A DNA stretch of 64,000 nt from Celeribacter litoreus. Its GTDB lineage: Bacteria > Pseudomonadota > Alphaproteobacteria > Rhodobacterales > Rhodobacteraceae. Shown in pieces: positions 27,770 through 35,106 of the stretch; position 1 is the first letter of the stretch; each line of letters starts with the position of its first letter. Location: positions 310,001-374,000 of the forward strand of contig NZ_JAIUFY010000005.1 of assembly GCF_020165855.1 (NCBI RefSeq), given 5' to 3'. The translations under genes and the position numbers were made by a program. The notes under the pieces are model-generated. The model was not told the origin of the DNA. It did no database searches and saw only the letters and a program-made list of their open reading frames with translations.

Positions 27770-29089
27770 ATGGAACTCTTTGGATCTTTGCAGGCGCTCG
27801 GGGTCGAACCGGCCACCTATATGATGTTCGGCATGCTGCTATTGCTGCTGATCACCGGCATCCCGCTCGCCTTCGTCACTTTGCTCGTCGCGCTCATCTT
27901 TGCGCTCGGATGGTTTGGCCCGATGGCCGTGCCGCTCATCACCAGCCGCGTTTATTCGTTCGTGTCGAGCTTTGTCTTCGTTTCCGTGCCGATGTTCGTG
28001 CTGATGGCGTCCATCCTCGACCGATCCGGCATTGCTCGCGATCTTTTTGACGCGATGAAGCTCGTCGGCGGACGTCTTCGCGGTGGCGTTGCCATCCAGA
28101 CCATCTTCGTCGCCGTCATTCTCGCGGCTATGTCCGGAATTATCGGGGGCGAGATCGTTCTGCTCGGCCTCATCGCGCTGCCGCAGATGCTGCGCCTTGG
28201 ATACGACCGCCGTCTCGCAATCGGTGTGGTCTGTGCGGGTGGGGCGCTCGGCACTATGGTGCCGCCGTCTATCGTGTTGATCATCTACGGCCTGACTGCG
28301 AACGTCTCGATCGGTGATCTTTTCACGGCTTCATTCCTGCCTGGTCTGATGCTCGCAGGTTTCTACGTGACCTACGTGCTCATCCGCGCCTACCTAAACC
28401 CGTCGGTTGCCCCTGCGCTGCCGGTGGATGATGACACCCCCATGTCGGAAAAGCTCAAGCTTCTGCGTGGTCTGATCCTTCCGATCCTCGTCGTGATCGG
28501 TGTGCTCGGCTCCATCTATGGTGGCATCGCCAGCGTGACCGAAGCCTCCGCCGTCGGCGTGCTCGGGGTCATCCTATCGACCATGCTGCGCGGAGAGTTC
28601 TCTTGGGGCCTTATGAAAGGCGCCGCGCTCCAGACGCTTCAAACCGTCGGGATGATCGTCTGGATCGGCATCGGGGCCTCTGCGCTTGTGGGTGTGTTCA
28701 ACCTGATGGGAGGCCTCGCCTTCATCCAGTCGCTGGTTGCCAACATCTCTGACAACCCGCTGCATGTGCTCCTGTTCATGATGGCCATCCTCTTTTTGCT
28801 CGGGATGTTCCTCGACTGGGTCGGCATTGCACTTCTCGCCATGCCTGTCTTTGTGCCGATCATCGTTGATCTCGGCTACGATCCGGTGTGGTTCGGTGTC
28901 CTGTTCTGCATGAACATGCAAGTGAGCTTCCTGTCGCCACCCTTCGGTCCCGCCGCCTTCTATCTCAAGTCGGTTGCGCCAGCAGATATCAGCCTCGGAG
29001 AGATTTTCCGGTCGCTGCTGCCCTTCATAGCGCTGCAAATCTTGGCCCTAGCGATGCTCATCATGTTCCCGGGCATTACGGGACGCTGA
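27770..29089 (+). CDS. TRAP transporter large membrane subunit (DctM family)
   Basis: 439 aa with about 12 membrane segments; the cation-coupled translocation channel of the TRAP system. Family marks: GIPLAFVTLLVALIFALGW, IIGGEIVLLGLIALPQML, GALGTMVPPSIVLIIYGL and LSPPFGPAAFYLKSVAP. The ATG at 27770 is two bases after the DctQ stop, with CGAGGGAAG inside the end of that gene. It is the last gene of the cassette. Confidence 0.94.
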   Translation: MELFGSLQALGVEPATYMMFGMLLLLLITGIPLAFVTLLVALIFALGWFGPMAVPLITSRVYSFVSSFVFVSVPMFVLMASILDRSGIARDLFDAMKLVGGRLRGGVAIQTIFVAVILAAMSGIIGGEIVLLGLIALPQMLRLGYDRRLAIGVVCAGGALGTMVPPSIVLIIYGLTANVSIGDLFTASFLPGLMLAGFYVTYVLIRAYLNPSVAPALPVDDDTPMSEKLKLLRGLILPILVVIGVLGSIYGGIASVTEASAVGVLGVILSTMLRGEFSWGLMKGAALQTLQTVGMIVWIGIGASALVGVFNLMGGLAFIQSLVANISDNPLHVLLFMMAILFLLGMFLDWVGIALLAMPVFVPIIVDLGYDPVWFGVLFCMNMQVSFLSPPFGPAAFYLKSVAPADISLGEIFRSLLPFIALQILALAMLIMFPGITGR

Positions 29090-29118
29090 GCAACGCTTCA
29101 CAAGACCAAACCTTAGAT

Positions 29119-29146
29119 ATGCCCCGGCCAAACTCGTTCGGGGCAT
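29119..29146 (+). terminator. Hairpin after the TRAP operon
   Basis: ATGCCCCG (29119-29126) pairs with CGGGGCAT (29139-29146), 30 bases after the dctM stop. Only TT follows, so it is a weak intrinsic terminator or an RNA 3'-end stem. Confidence 0.5.
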
Positions 29147-29219
29147 TTCGGGTGCCTCGGGTGGCTTTTTCTAACGACCAGCCGACATGGGCTCAGGCAC
29201 GAAAAAGAAAGCGAAGTGT

Positions 29220-29230
29220 CCCCCCCCCCC
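29220..29230. repeat. Homopolymer tract of 11 cytosines
   Basis: Eleven consecutive C residues just right of the TRAP operon, in non-coding sequence at the edge of the accessory patch. Long C-runs are prone to slippage in vivo and to sequencing length errors; no gene frame appears to depend on it. Confidence 0.9.
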
Positions 29231-29260
29231 GGCGAACCCTCCGGCCCGCCGAGGAGTGTG

Positions 29261-29479
29261 TTAGCGGGGTATCCGCTTGTGGATCACATAGTCCGCCAAC
29301 CACGCCCAGTAGGCGGCTGCATCAGCGAGCCCTTGGCACTGGGCGGCGAGATCCTCAGCCCTGGCCCGTGAGAGACCACCTTCATACTCGGCTATGGCGG
29401 CCAAGACGGTCTCGTCGCCTTGCGCCGTGTACATTCTGTTCAAGGCAGAGCACTGCCTTTCCTTAAGCCCACATTTCAT
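29261..29479 (-). CDS. Small hypothetical protein
   Basis: 72 aa, starting MKCGLKERQCSALNRMYTAQ and ending YVIHKRIPR. It is predicted to be mostly alpha-helical (AEDLAAQCQGLADAAAYWAW) and soluble, with three cysteines. I recognise no family. It lies alone in the accessory patch between the TRAP operon and a cytochrome gene, with no clear ribosome site. It may be a real small gene or a fragment of a larger lost one. Confidence 0.4.
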   Translation of the reverse strand: MKCGLKERQCSALNRMYTAQGDETVLAAIAEYEGGLSRARAEDLAAQCQGLADAAAYWAWLADYVIHKRIPR

Positions 29480-29637
29480 ACTGAACCGCGCGGCCTCTGC
29501 GCTGAATAAGTGTCGCTATCTTGTCCAAGCGGAGACGAGTTCGAATCCGTCTGACTTCACCCACTTCGCCCCTGCGAATGTTTATGTCTGCCAAATGGAC
29601 GAAGCGGTTGAACGAAACGCAGCGCGCCTCTTAGTGG

Positions 29638-30033
29638 CTATTGCTGGATGGATTGCAGGTAAAATACGAGAGAGAGAATGCGTCCCCGGGCGACCATTTC
29701 TTCTGTCTCTCCACGCTGGCTTGTTGCCGAGACCTGAAAGCGCTCTCCCCAGACCGGCATAGTACTTCCATGTGCGCGAACATTGTCTCGGCCGTCGATC
29801 GTAGCCAGCACCGTTTCGAAAGGAAAACTACCGCCGTTTGCTTGCGAGATTTGCATCAGGTTTGGGGTGGAGATGTTCAGGAGTTCAGCAAGAGGCCCAT
29901 CCCCCATCGCGCTCTCCCCGTGGCAACCTGCGCAGGCGACCATGTACTCCTTCTCACCCGCGCTCTCAGAGAACGCCGGGCAGCTTATCAAACTCAATGC
30001 GGCGAAAATTTGTGATATTTTGCTCCAGTTCAT
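29638..30033 (-). CDS. Exported class I cytochrome c-type protein
   Basis: 131 aa. The Sec signal is MNWSKISQIFAALSLISC with cleavage near AFS (residue 21). The heme c motif is CAGCH in VACAGCHGESAMGDGPLAEL near residue 39; the likely distal methionine is in GSTMPVWGERF near residue 97. This is a single-domain periplasmic electron carrier. The ATG at 30033 has GGGAGGGC upstream; the longer open frame to 30306 is not homologous. No oxidase or dehydrogenase partner is adjacent, so its redox partner is unknown. Confidence 0.82.
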   Translation of the reverse strand: MNWSKISQIFAALSLISCPAFSESAGEKEYMVACAGCHGESAMGDGPLAELLNISTPNLMQISQANGGSFPFETVLATIDGRDNVRAHGSTMPVWGERFQVSATSQRGETEEMVARGRILSLVFYLQSIQQ

Positions 30034-30280
30034 CGTAATGCGCCCTCCCAAGCTTACGGAACCATTCGTGCCTTTGATGCTATCAGAAAAAGTGAATATT
30101 CCGGAGTCATTCTTGAAAACTGTGGTGAGCTTGGTTGCCACCAAACTTGGGCAATGAGCAAAGTCCTGCGAACCCGCTCTGCCCTCGCTGCTAATTTGTC
30201 GAAGTTTTCGAGGCGGTCCGTATCCAGATCGATGCAAAGTTTGCGGACAATGACAATGAGCGAGAGTTGCACAACAGCAC

Positions 30281-30437
30281 TGGTCCTCCCCACTGACGTG
30301 GTCCACCGCAATGTTTAGGAAAACGGAGTGCCAAGATGGCTACGAAGCGGCACAATCCAAAGGAATTTGTCACGAAGCTGCGTCAGGTTGAGGTGCTTGA
30401 TGGTCAAGGCACGTCACTTGTGGATGCGATCCGACAG
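30281..30437 (+). mobile_element. Truncated left end of an IS3-family element, with orfA fragment
   Basis: Starts TGGTCCTCCCC and contains GGTCCACCGCAATGTTTAGG, matching the terminal region of the full IS at 32340-32399 (GGTCCACCCCTATGTTTAGG). An orfA start at 30336 (MATKRHNPKEFVTKLRQVEV, then LDGQGTSLVDAIRQV) aligns with the intact orfA start (MANKRPKPEEIVSKLRQVEV). Similarity stops near 30437 and a stop codon follows at 30453-30455. It is a diverged relative in opposite orientation to the full copy. Confidence 0.8.
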
Positions 30438-30438
30438 G

Positions 30439-30579
30439 TTCGCGTTGCTTCCTGACCTTGGCGAACCGTGTGGTCACCGCCCCGACCTTCAACCCCGGAA
30501 ACAGTGGACCGGACCCCGGGAGCTCTCGGAACACCTCCTCCAACACTGGGTGGGCAGGAACCAGCCTCTCAGCTGTCAA
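30439..30579 (-). pseudogene. Possible tyrosine recombinase/integrase fragment
   Basis: The minus-strand frame reads LVPAHPVLEEVFRELPGSGP then LFPGLKVGAVTTRFAKVRKQ, which resembles the segment of phage-type integrases just before the catalytic H-x-x-R box (hP..l...l..l..plFp......t..f). It breaks off exactly where the IS3-like orfA fragment begins. Neither the catalytic tyrosine nor the HxxR is present. This is a pattern-based guess; a chance open frame is the alternative. Confidence 0.35.
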
Positions 30580-30722
30580 ACCGGATAACCCAATGGGAGT
30601 AGTGTGGCGGTAGCACTACGGCTTTGAAAATTCGGGCGCTTACTGAACGGGTGAGTCAGCTTTAAAGAAGTTGAGTTATCGACACTTTCGTTTCAGGACA
30701 CAAGTTATGTCGACCAAAGTGG

Positions 30723-31196
30723 TCATAGAAAGCCCGAGGCAGCATCCACTACCACCGCCATTATCGCATACACGAAACTACGGATCATCGACATCCCGAC
30801 AAGTAAATCACCATTTGTTTTTGCTGCTTCCAGGCGAAGGGTTAACAGTGGTTCAAATCGGGTTTGCCTCCACCCCCAAAATACCCAAAATACCCCGTGT
30901 GCCAGTGCCACAATCGCAATGGAAAATAAATCAGGACGAGTGATGTAATCTGGCCATGGGATGGAGAGTAGCGCAAGGACCAGCGATACCCCAACGATAA
31001 ATCTCACCCAATCTTCTTTGGACAGGTTTCTAAATTCGGACCACCAAGTTCGAACCTGACGATTATGAAGATCCGCCTGTGCTTCTCTAAAAAATGTAGA
31101 AAACCAAATGTTTATGCCTAATTCATAGACGGCAATGCATGTTACCGAAGAAAGCGCGATCCTTATTTCTCGAGAGATCGAAGTGGGCTGCCTCAT
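30723..31196 (-). CDS. Hypothetical membrane protein abutting the IS end
   Basis: 157 aa with about four predicted membrane segments (ALSSVTCIAVYELGINIWF, FIVGVSLVLALLSIPW, LFSIAIVALAHGVFWVFWGW, FVYAIMAVVVDAASGFL). No family recognised. The first 4-5 codons, including the ATG at 31196, lie inside the terminal repeat of the IS3-family element (ends at 31184), so the native N-terminus has probably been removed or replaced. It has lower GC than its neighbours, suggesting acquired DNA. Confidence 0.5.
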   Translation of the reverse strand: MRQPTSISREIRIALSSVTCIAVYELGINIWFSTFFREAQADLHNRQVRTWWSEFRNLSKEDWVRFIVGVSLVLALLSIPWPDYITRPDLFSIAIVALAHGVFWVFWGWRQTRFEPLLTLRLEAAKTNGDLLVGMSMIRSFVYAIMAVVVDAASGFL

Positions 31197-31217
31197 TTGA
31201 CGGGTCCAAGTTGATTG

Positions 31218-32000
31218 TTAGTGCATTGTCGGCCTCTGGGCCAAGGGTATAACGGCCTCAGGTGCTGGCGGGCGATAGCCCAAGGCACTGTGAGGCCTCT
31301 TGGTATTGTAGTGCTTCCTCCATTCTTCGATGATGATTTGCGCTTCTCTTAGCGAGTAGAAGATTTCCCCGTTGAGCAGTTCATCTCTCATCCGCCCGTT
31401 GAAACTTTCACAGTGTCCGTTCTCCCAAGGGCTGCCTGGCTCGATGTAGGCGGTCTGCGAACCGACGGCTGCGATCCAGTCTCTGACGGCCTGCGCGACG
31501 AACTCAGGTCCATTGTCCGAGCGAATGAAGGCCGGTGCGCCCCGCAAGATGTAGAGGTCTGTGAGAACATCTATGACATCTGTTGAGTTCAGCTTGCGCT
31601 TCACCTTGATCGACAAACATTCGCGGCTGAATTCATCGATGACATTCAGCGTCCGGAAGACCTTGCCGTCATCGGTTCGGCAATGCACGAAGTCATAGCT
31701 CCAAACGTGATTGCGATGTTCGGGTCGCAATCGGACGCACGACCCATCGTTCAGCCAGAGCCGCCCTTTCTTTGCTTGTTTCGGCGGAACCTTAAGCCCC
31801 TCCCGTCGCCACAGCCGCTCGACACGTCCATCACTGACAGACCATCCAGCCTCTCTGAGAAGCACGGCAACCCTGCGGTAGCCGTAGCGTCCGTATTGGC
31901 GGGCCAACTCAATCATGTCGGCGACAAGTCTGCCTTCATCGGCGCGCCCCTGAGGAATACGCCTCTGTGTCGAACGATGTTGCCCCAGCACCCGGCACAC
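31218..32000 (-). CDS. IS3-family transposase OrfB (DDE catalytic part)
   Basis: 260 aa from a GTG at 32000 (reads CRVLGQHRSTQRRIPQGRAD); the frame is open back to about 32069 (SKPARRRACIDHVRSRHSVS), which is homologous to the usual OrfB beginning. An HTH-like region is followed by the rve integrase core: VWSYDFVH (first Asp), FIRSDNGPEFVAQAVRDW (second Asp), and PWENGHCESFNGRMRDELLN (Glu). The C-terminus YNTKRPHSALGYRPPAPEAV is typical. It is normally made as an OrfAB fusion by ribosomal frameshift. Confidence 0.92.
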   Translation of the reverse strand: MCRVLGQHRSTQRRIPQGRADEGRLVADMIELARQYGRYGYRRVAVLLREAGWSVSDGRVERLWRREGLKVPPKQAKKGRLWLNDGSCVRLRPEHRNHVWSYDFVHCRTDDGKVFRTLNVIDEFSRECLSIKVKRKLNSTDVIDVLTDLYILRGAPAFIRSDNGPEFVAQAVRDWIAAVGSQTAYIEPGSPWENGHCESFNGRMRDELLNGEIFYSLREAQIIIEEWRKHYNTKRPHSALGYRPPAPEAVIPLAQRPTMH

Positions 32001-32064
32001 ACGCCGTTCCGAAACGCTATGCCGAGAGCGGACATGGTCGATGCAAGCACGACGACGGGCGGGC

Positions 32065-32343
32065 TTAGAAGTTTTCCTTTGCGGCCTCCGTCAAGATGAG
32101 CTTGTCGAGCGTCAGATCTGAAACAACCCGTCTTAACCGTTCGTTCTCTTTCTGCAGACGCTTCAGCTCCTTCAGTTGATCCACGCCCATTCCGCCATAC
32201 TGCCTGCGCCAGCGGTAATAGGTTTGTTCAACAACGCCAATCTGTCTGATCGCATCCAGACGGGGCATCCCTTGCACCATCAATACTTCAACTTGCCGTA
32301 ATTTCGAGACAATCTCTTCCGGCTTCGGTCGCTTGTTTGCCAT
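32065..32343 (-). CDS. IS3-family transposase OrfA (HTH protein)
   Basis: 92 aa, starting MANKRPKPEEIVSKLRQVEV. An HTH is formed by RLDAIRQIGVVEQTYYRWRR, followed by a leucine-rich coiled coil (LKELKRLQKENERLRRVVSD) and LTLDKLILTEAAKENF. This is the usual OrfA of the IS407-like group; it binds the IS ends and provides the N-terminal part of the OrfAB fusion. Confidence 0.92.
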   Translation of the reverse strand: MANKRPKPEEIVSKLRQVEVLMVQGMPRLDAIRQIGVVEQTYYRWRRQYGGMGVDQLKELKRLQKENERLRRVVSDLTLDKLILTEAAKENF

Positions 32344-32504
32344 AGCTGGTCCTCCATTTCCTAAACATAGGGGTGGACCCGTTCAAATGGGGAGGCTCAA
32401 GAGAAGACGGGTAGAAGCGTGAGCTCCTGAGCAGGGGCATAAAACAGGGGCATTTTCCGGCGGGGTTGGTCCGTCGGGCCTTGTTTCTTTGGTGCAGGAG
32501 GAAG

Positions 32505-32579
32505 TGGCTGGGGTGGTAGGATTCGAACCTACGGTGCGCGGTACCAAAAACCGGTGCCTTACCACTTGGCTACACCCCA
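32505..32579 (-). tRNA. tRNA-Gln (anticodon TTG)
   Basis: 75 bases including encoded CCA. Acceptor stem TGGGGTG/CACCCCA; D-arm GCC-AAGTGGTAA-GGC; anticodon loop TTTTGGT giving TTG; T-arm GTAGG-TTCGAAT-CCTAC; end GCCA. It closely parallels the E. coli tRNA-Gln pattern. The anticodon stem has one C-C mismatch at its outer pair. It marks the right border of the accessory patch. Confidence 0.96.
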
Positions 32580-32736
32580 ACGTGGGGCGCTAATTAGTCC
32601 GTCCACGGCGGACGTGCAACCCCTTTTTCGACAAAATGTGCGACTCTTTATCACTTATTTTTTGCGGCGGGTGCGGGAATGGAATACCGGTGCCCGCAGC
32701 ACAGGGCGGACACTGATTGTCTCATGGATTTTGATT

Positions 32737-33267
32737 TTATTGACCAAAGTCGTCGAGGGTGATCAGGCCGTTTTGATCACGGTCCATACGCGAGAACCAT
32801 TGCGCGCCGTTCCCGACGAATTCTTCGCGGGTGACGACTCCGTTGCCGTCGAGATCATTGGCGAGACGAGTCATGGACCCCTGAACCTGATCGATTCCGG
32901 CGGCGAAGCCGTTGCGCGCTTGTTGGGCTTGTGGGCCTTTGCCGAGCTTGGGTTGGCCTTGTGGTCCGTTGCCTGCGCCCGGCCCTGCGGTCATGCCGTA
33001 TTCTTCCAGATGCATCTGGCGATCCAGTGCGCGGGTCTCGTCGAAGGTCGCGTATTCTTCGTCATTGAGGCGGCCGTCTTCGTCCGCATCAAACATGTAA
33101 AAAAGATCGCCACGGCGCTCCTGCACTTCGTCCTGCGTGACCTGGCCATCCTCATTGAGATCCCAGTTCATCATGAAGTCTTCGCCGAACCCCTGAGCCA
33201 AGGACATCATGGGGAACGCGGCCGCGAGTGCGGCGCTCATTATTGCGGGGAAAGTAAACCGTTTCAT
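32737..33267 (-). CDS. Exported EF-hand calcium-binding protein
   Basis: 176 aa. The Sec signal is MKRFTFPAIMSAALAAAFPM with cleavage after SLAQ near residue 25. Four EF-hand loops are visible: DLNEDGQVTQDE (about 37), DADEDGRLNDEE (about 60), DLDGNGVVTREE (about 138) and DRDQNGLITLDD (about 162). The middle, residues 85-125, is rich in Gly, Gln, Pro and Ala and probably flexible. The ATG at 33267 has GAAGGGC upstream; 28 earlier codons are not part of the family. A single gene; partner unknown. Confidence 0.85.
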   Translation of the reverse strand: MKRFTFPAIMSAALAAAFPMMSLAQGFGEDFMMNWDLNEDGQVTQDEVQERRGDLFYMFDADEDGRLNDEEYATFDETRALDRQMHLEEYGMTAGPGAGNGPQGQPKLGKGPQAQQARNGFAAGIDQVQGSMTRLANDLDGNGVVTREEFVGNGAQWFSRMDRDQNGLITLDDFGQ

Positions 33268-33393
33268 CTCTGCGCCCTTCTCTGTGTTCGCATCTTTCAT
33301 GTAAAAGATACGTCGCAGATGCGGGTTTCCGTCGGGGGCGCAGATTGACATTCTGTCGCAGGCCGAAGTGGCCCGCGACAGTTGATCCGGTCT

Positions 33394-35106
33394 TTATGCG
33401 GAGACTTGCTCTCGCAGAACGGCGGCTGTGAGTGCGGCCATGAGGTAGATGCCGGAAAAGATCAGCATCGCCAAAAGCGTGTTCTCGAATTTGCGCGGAT
33501 AGGTCGGCTCGTCCGGTGCAACTGGGCGTGAGGAGAGCGACAGATACCGCACCTGACGGTTGGCTTCGATCCGAGCCGCCTCCAGCGCCTGAAGCGCCTG
33601 CTGTGCCATCAGTTGACGAGTGGTGAGTTCACCCTCTGCCATGCGCAGTTCTGCTGTGATGCGTGCCAACGACGCGGAGCCGTTATTGGCTTCGGTCAAG
33701 GAACTTCTCAGATCCGTGATGAGGGATTCCAGTCGCCGAATATCGCCGCGTGTGCCGTCAACACGCGCCTGGTTTGGGTTTTCGTTGTCGAGGAGCTGCT
33801 GCAGCGCGAGTTTCTTGTTCTGGAGCTGTGATTCAAAGCCTGAAATTTGCGACATGATCGAAGATGTCTCCGCGTCCGCAGAGAAAATCCCGAGCTGCTC
33901 TTGCAGCAAAATCACCCTCTCTTGTGCTGCGATCATTTTATCTTCGGCATCTTCGAGGCTCTCACGGGCGCCCTTCATCTGATCTTCGCGTAGACGTTGC
34001 GTCAGATCGTCCACCTGCTCCTCGGCATATGCCACGAGAAGATCGGAAAATTCTTGGGACGTTTCCGGATCGCCGGCCACAACCTCGAGCCGCAAAAGCC
34101 CCTCAGTGGGGTCATATCCGACGGTCACGCGCTTCTTATAGACTTTGTAGGTCTCTTCGTTGGTCGGATTCTCCGGCAGACGTTGGATCGGGTCGATGGC
34201 CTCAGAGGAGAAATGCTCTCTGAACCCCGCATCCGCATCAAGGCGCAGCATCGCGTCGCGCGATGTCAAATAGTCCTGCACGGTGATCGAGTCTTGTGAC
34301 GTGGCCAGCGGCGACCCCGAAATGATGCCGCCCAGCCCGCTCATGGTCGCGGATGGCGCTTCCGCCTGTTGAATCACGAAAGCGGATTTGGTCCCGTACA
34401 TCGGCGCAGCGATATTGTAGAAATAGATGCCCGACACGAGGGTCGGAATGCCGATAAAGACAAATAGGCGAACCGCAAGAAGCAGCAATTTGCGTTTGCG
34501 TCGGTTCGCGATGTCGCGCTGGATTTTCCAAATTTCGTCTTCATTCGACAGCCGTTCCAACACGTCGTCGGAGAGCAATGGCGACGCCCCTGTGACGGGC
34601 CCGGGGACCTTATCGGCGCTCGTTGTTGCGACCTCGCGGGAACCGCTTTCCGCGTCGTCCGCTGCAATCATATCGAGCACTGCGCCCTGTTTGAACGGAT
34701 CGATGCCTGCACGACGCAAGAGGCGCACCGCGTCAAAATCCGACGTGGCCACAATGTCGTGCATCTGGGCGATCCGGCGCGCCAGTCTCAGTTGGCGTCC
34801 GGTGAGACCCTCTCGGCGAATCGCATCAATCTCTGCGTTGATCTCGTCTTCATCCTCCGGCTCGCTCTCTGTCGTGCCAGAACCATTGTTTTTGGCTTTC
34901 AAAGCGTCCGCGGCAGCCGATCCGGGGTAGGGTGCATCACCAAACCCGTCGCTGCCCGCATCAGTGTCAAAGGGCTTGTCCGCTGCCTCGGCGGCGGCGC
35001 CGTCGGACGGCAGAACCTCTCCCTCCTGCACCTCAGGTGCAGGCGTGGCGCTGCGCGGCGTTCGACGCACTCGGAATTTTGGGGCTTTAACCTTCTTTGT
35101 AGTCAT
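33394..35106 (-). CDS. Capsule/polysaccharide export inner-membrane protein (KpsE-like)
   Basis: 570 aa, longer than E. coli KpsE (about 380). Residues 1-215 are a charged, Pro/Ala/Asp-rich cytoplasmic extension. A membrane segment follows near 235-260 (LLAVRLFVFIGIPTLVSG). The periplasmic part opens with a Wzz-like region (YGTKSAFVIQQAE, then VQDYLTSRDAMLRLDADAGF), then a long coiled coil (about 400-520), and a final membrane segment near the C-terminus (NTLLAMLIFSGIYLMAALT) after the PCP-type motif SRPVAPDEPTYPRKFENTLL. Start ATG at 35106 overlaps the ATPase gene by 20 bases, so they are coupled. It bridges the ABC exporter to an outer-membrane channel. Confidence 0.85.
   Translation of the reverse strand: MTTKKVKAPKFRVRRTPRSATPAPEVQEGEVLPSDGAAAEAADKPFDTDAGSDGFGDAPYPGSAAADALKAKNNGSGTTESEPEDEDEINAEIDAIRREGLTGRQLRLARRIAQMHDIVATSDFDAVRLLRRAGIDPFKQGAVLDMIAADDAESGSREVATTSADKVPGPVTGASPLLSDDVLERLSNEDEIWKIQRDIANRRKRKLLLLAVRLFVFIGIPTLVSGIYFYNIAAPMYGTKSAFVIQQAEAPSATMSGLGGIISGSPLATSQDSITVQDYLTSRDAMLRLDADAGFREHFSSEAIDPIQRLPENPTNEETYKVYKKRVTVGYDPTEGLLRLEVVAGDPETSQEFSDLLVAYAEEQVDDLTQRLREDQMKGARESLEDAEDKMIAAQERVILLQEQLGIFSADAETSSIMSQISGFESQLQNKKLALQQLLDNENPNQARVDGTRGDIRRLESLITDLRSSLTEANNGSASLARITAELRMAEGELTTRQLMAQQALQALEAARIEANRQVRYLSLSSRPVAPDEPTYPRKFENTLLAMLIFSGIYLMAALTAAVLREQVSA

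Larger units (their letters stand above)
31184..32399 (-). mobile_element. Full-length IS3-family insertion sequence (IS407-like group)
   Basis: About 1216 bases. The terminal inverted repeats start TGAGCCTCCCCATTTGAACG (minus strand from 32399) and TGGGCTGCCTCATTTGACGG (plus strand from 31184). It encodes orfA (32065-32343) and orfB (31218-about 32069). No matching short target duplication is visible: the flanks are GAAG and AGAG. This suggests rearrangement after insertion. The two proteins lie in different frames, as usual for the family, but the junction carries an irregularity (see findings). Confidence 0.9.

Noticed and set aside
29500-29570. GAGTTCGAATCCGTCTGACT followed by TCACCCA looks like the 3' end of a tRNA or tmRNA, possibly an attachment site.
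   Set aside because: Using the standard T-loop, the T-stem does not pair (only an imperfect stem with a bulge forms), there is no acceptor partner upstream, and the only match to tRNA-Gln is the general GTTCGAATCC core on the opposite strand.
31184-32399. Target-site duplication of the IS3-family element.
   Set aside because: The bases next to the two ends (GAAG and AGAG) do not match for 3, 4 or 5 bases, so no duplication can be claimed.
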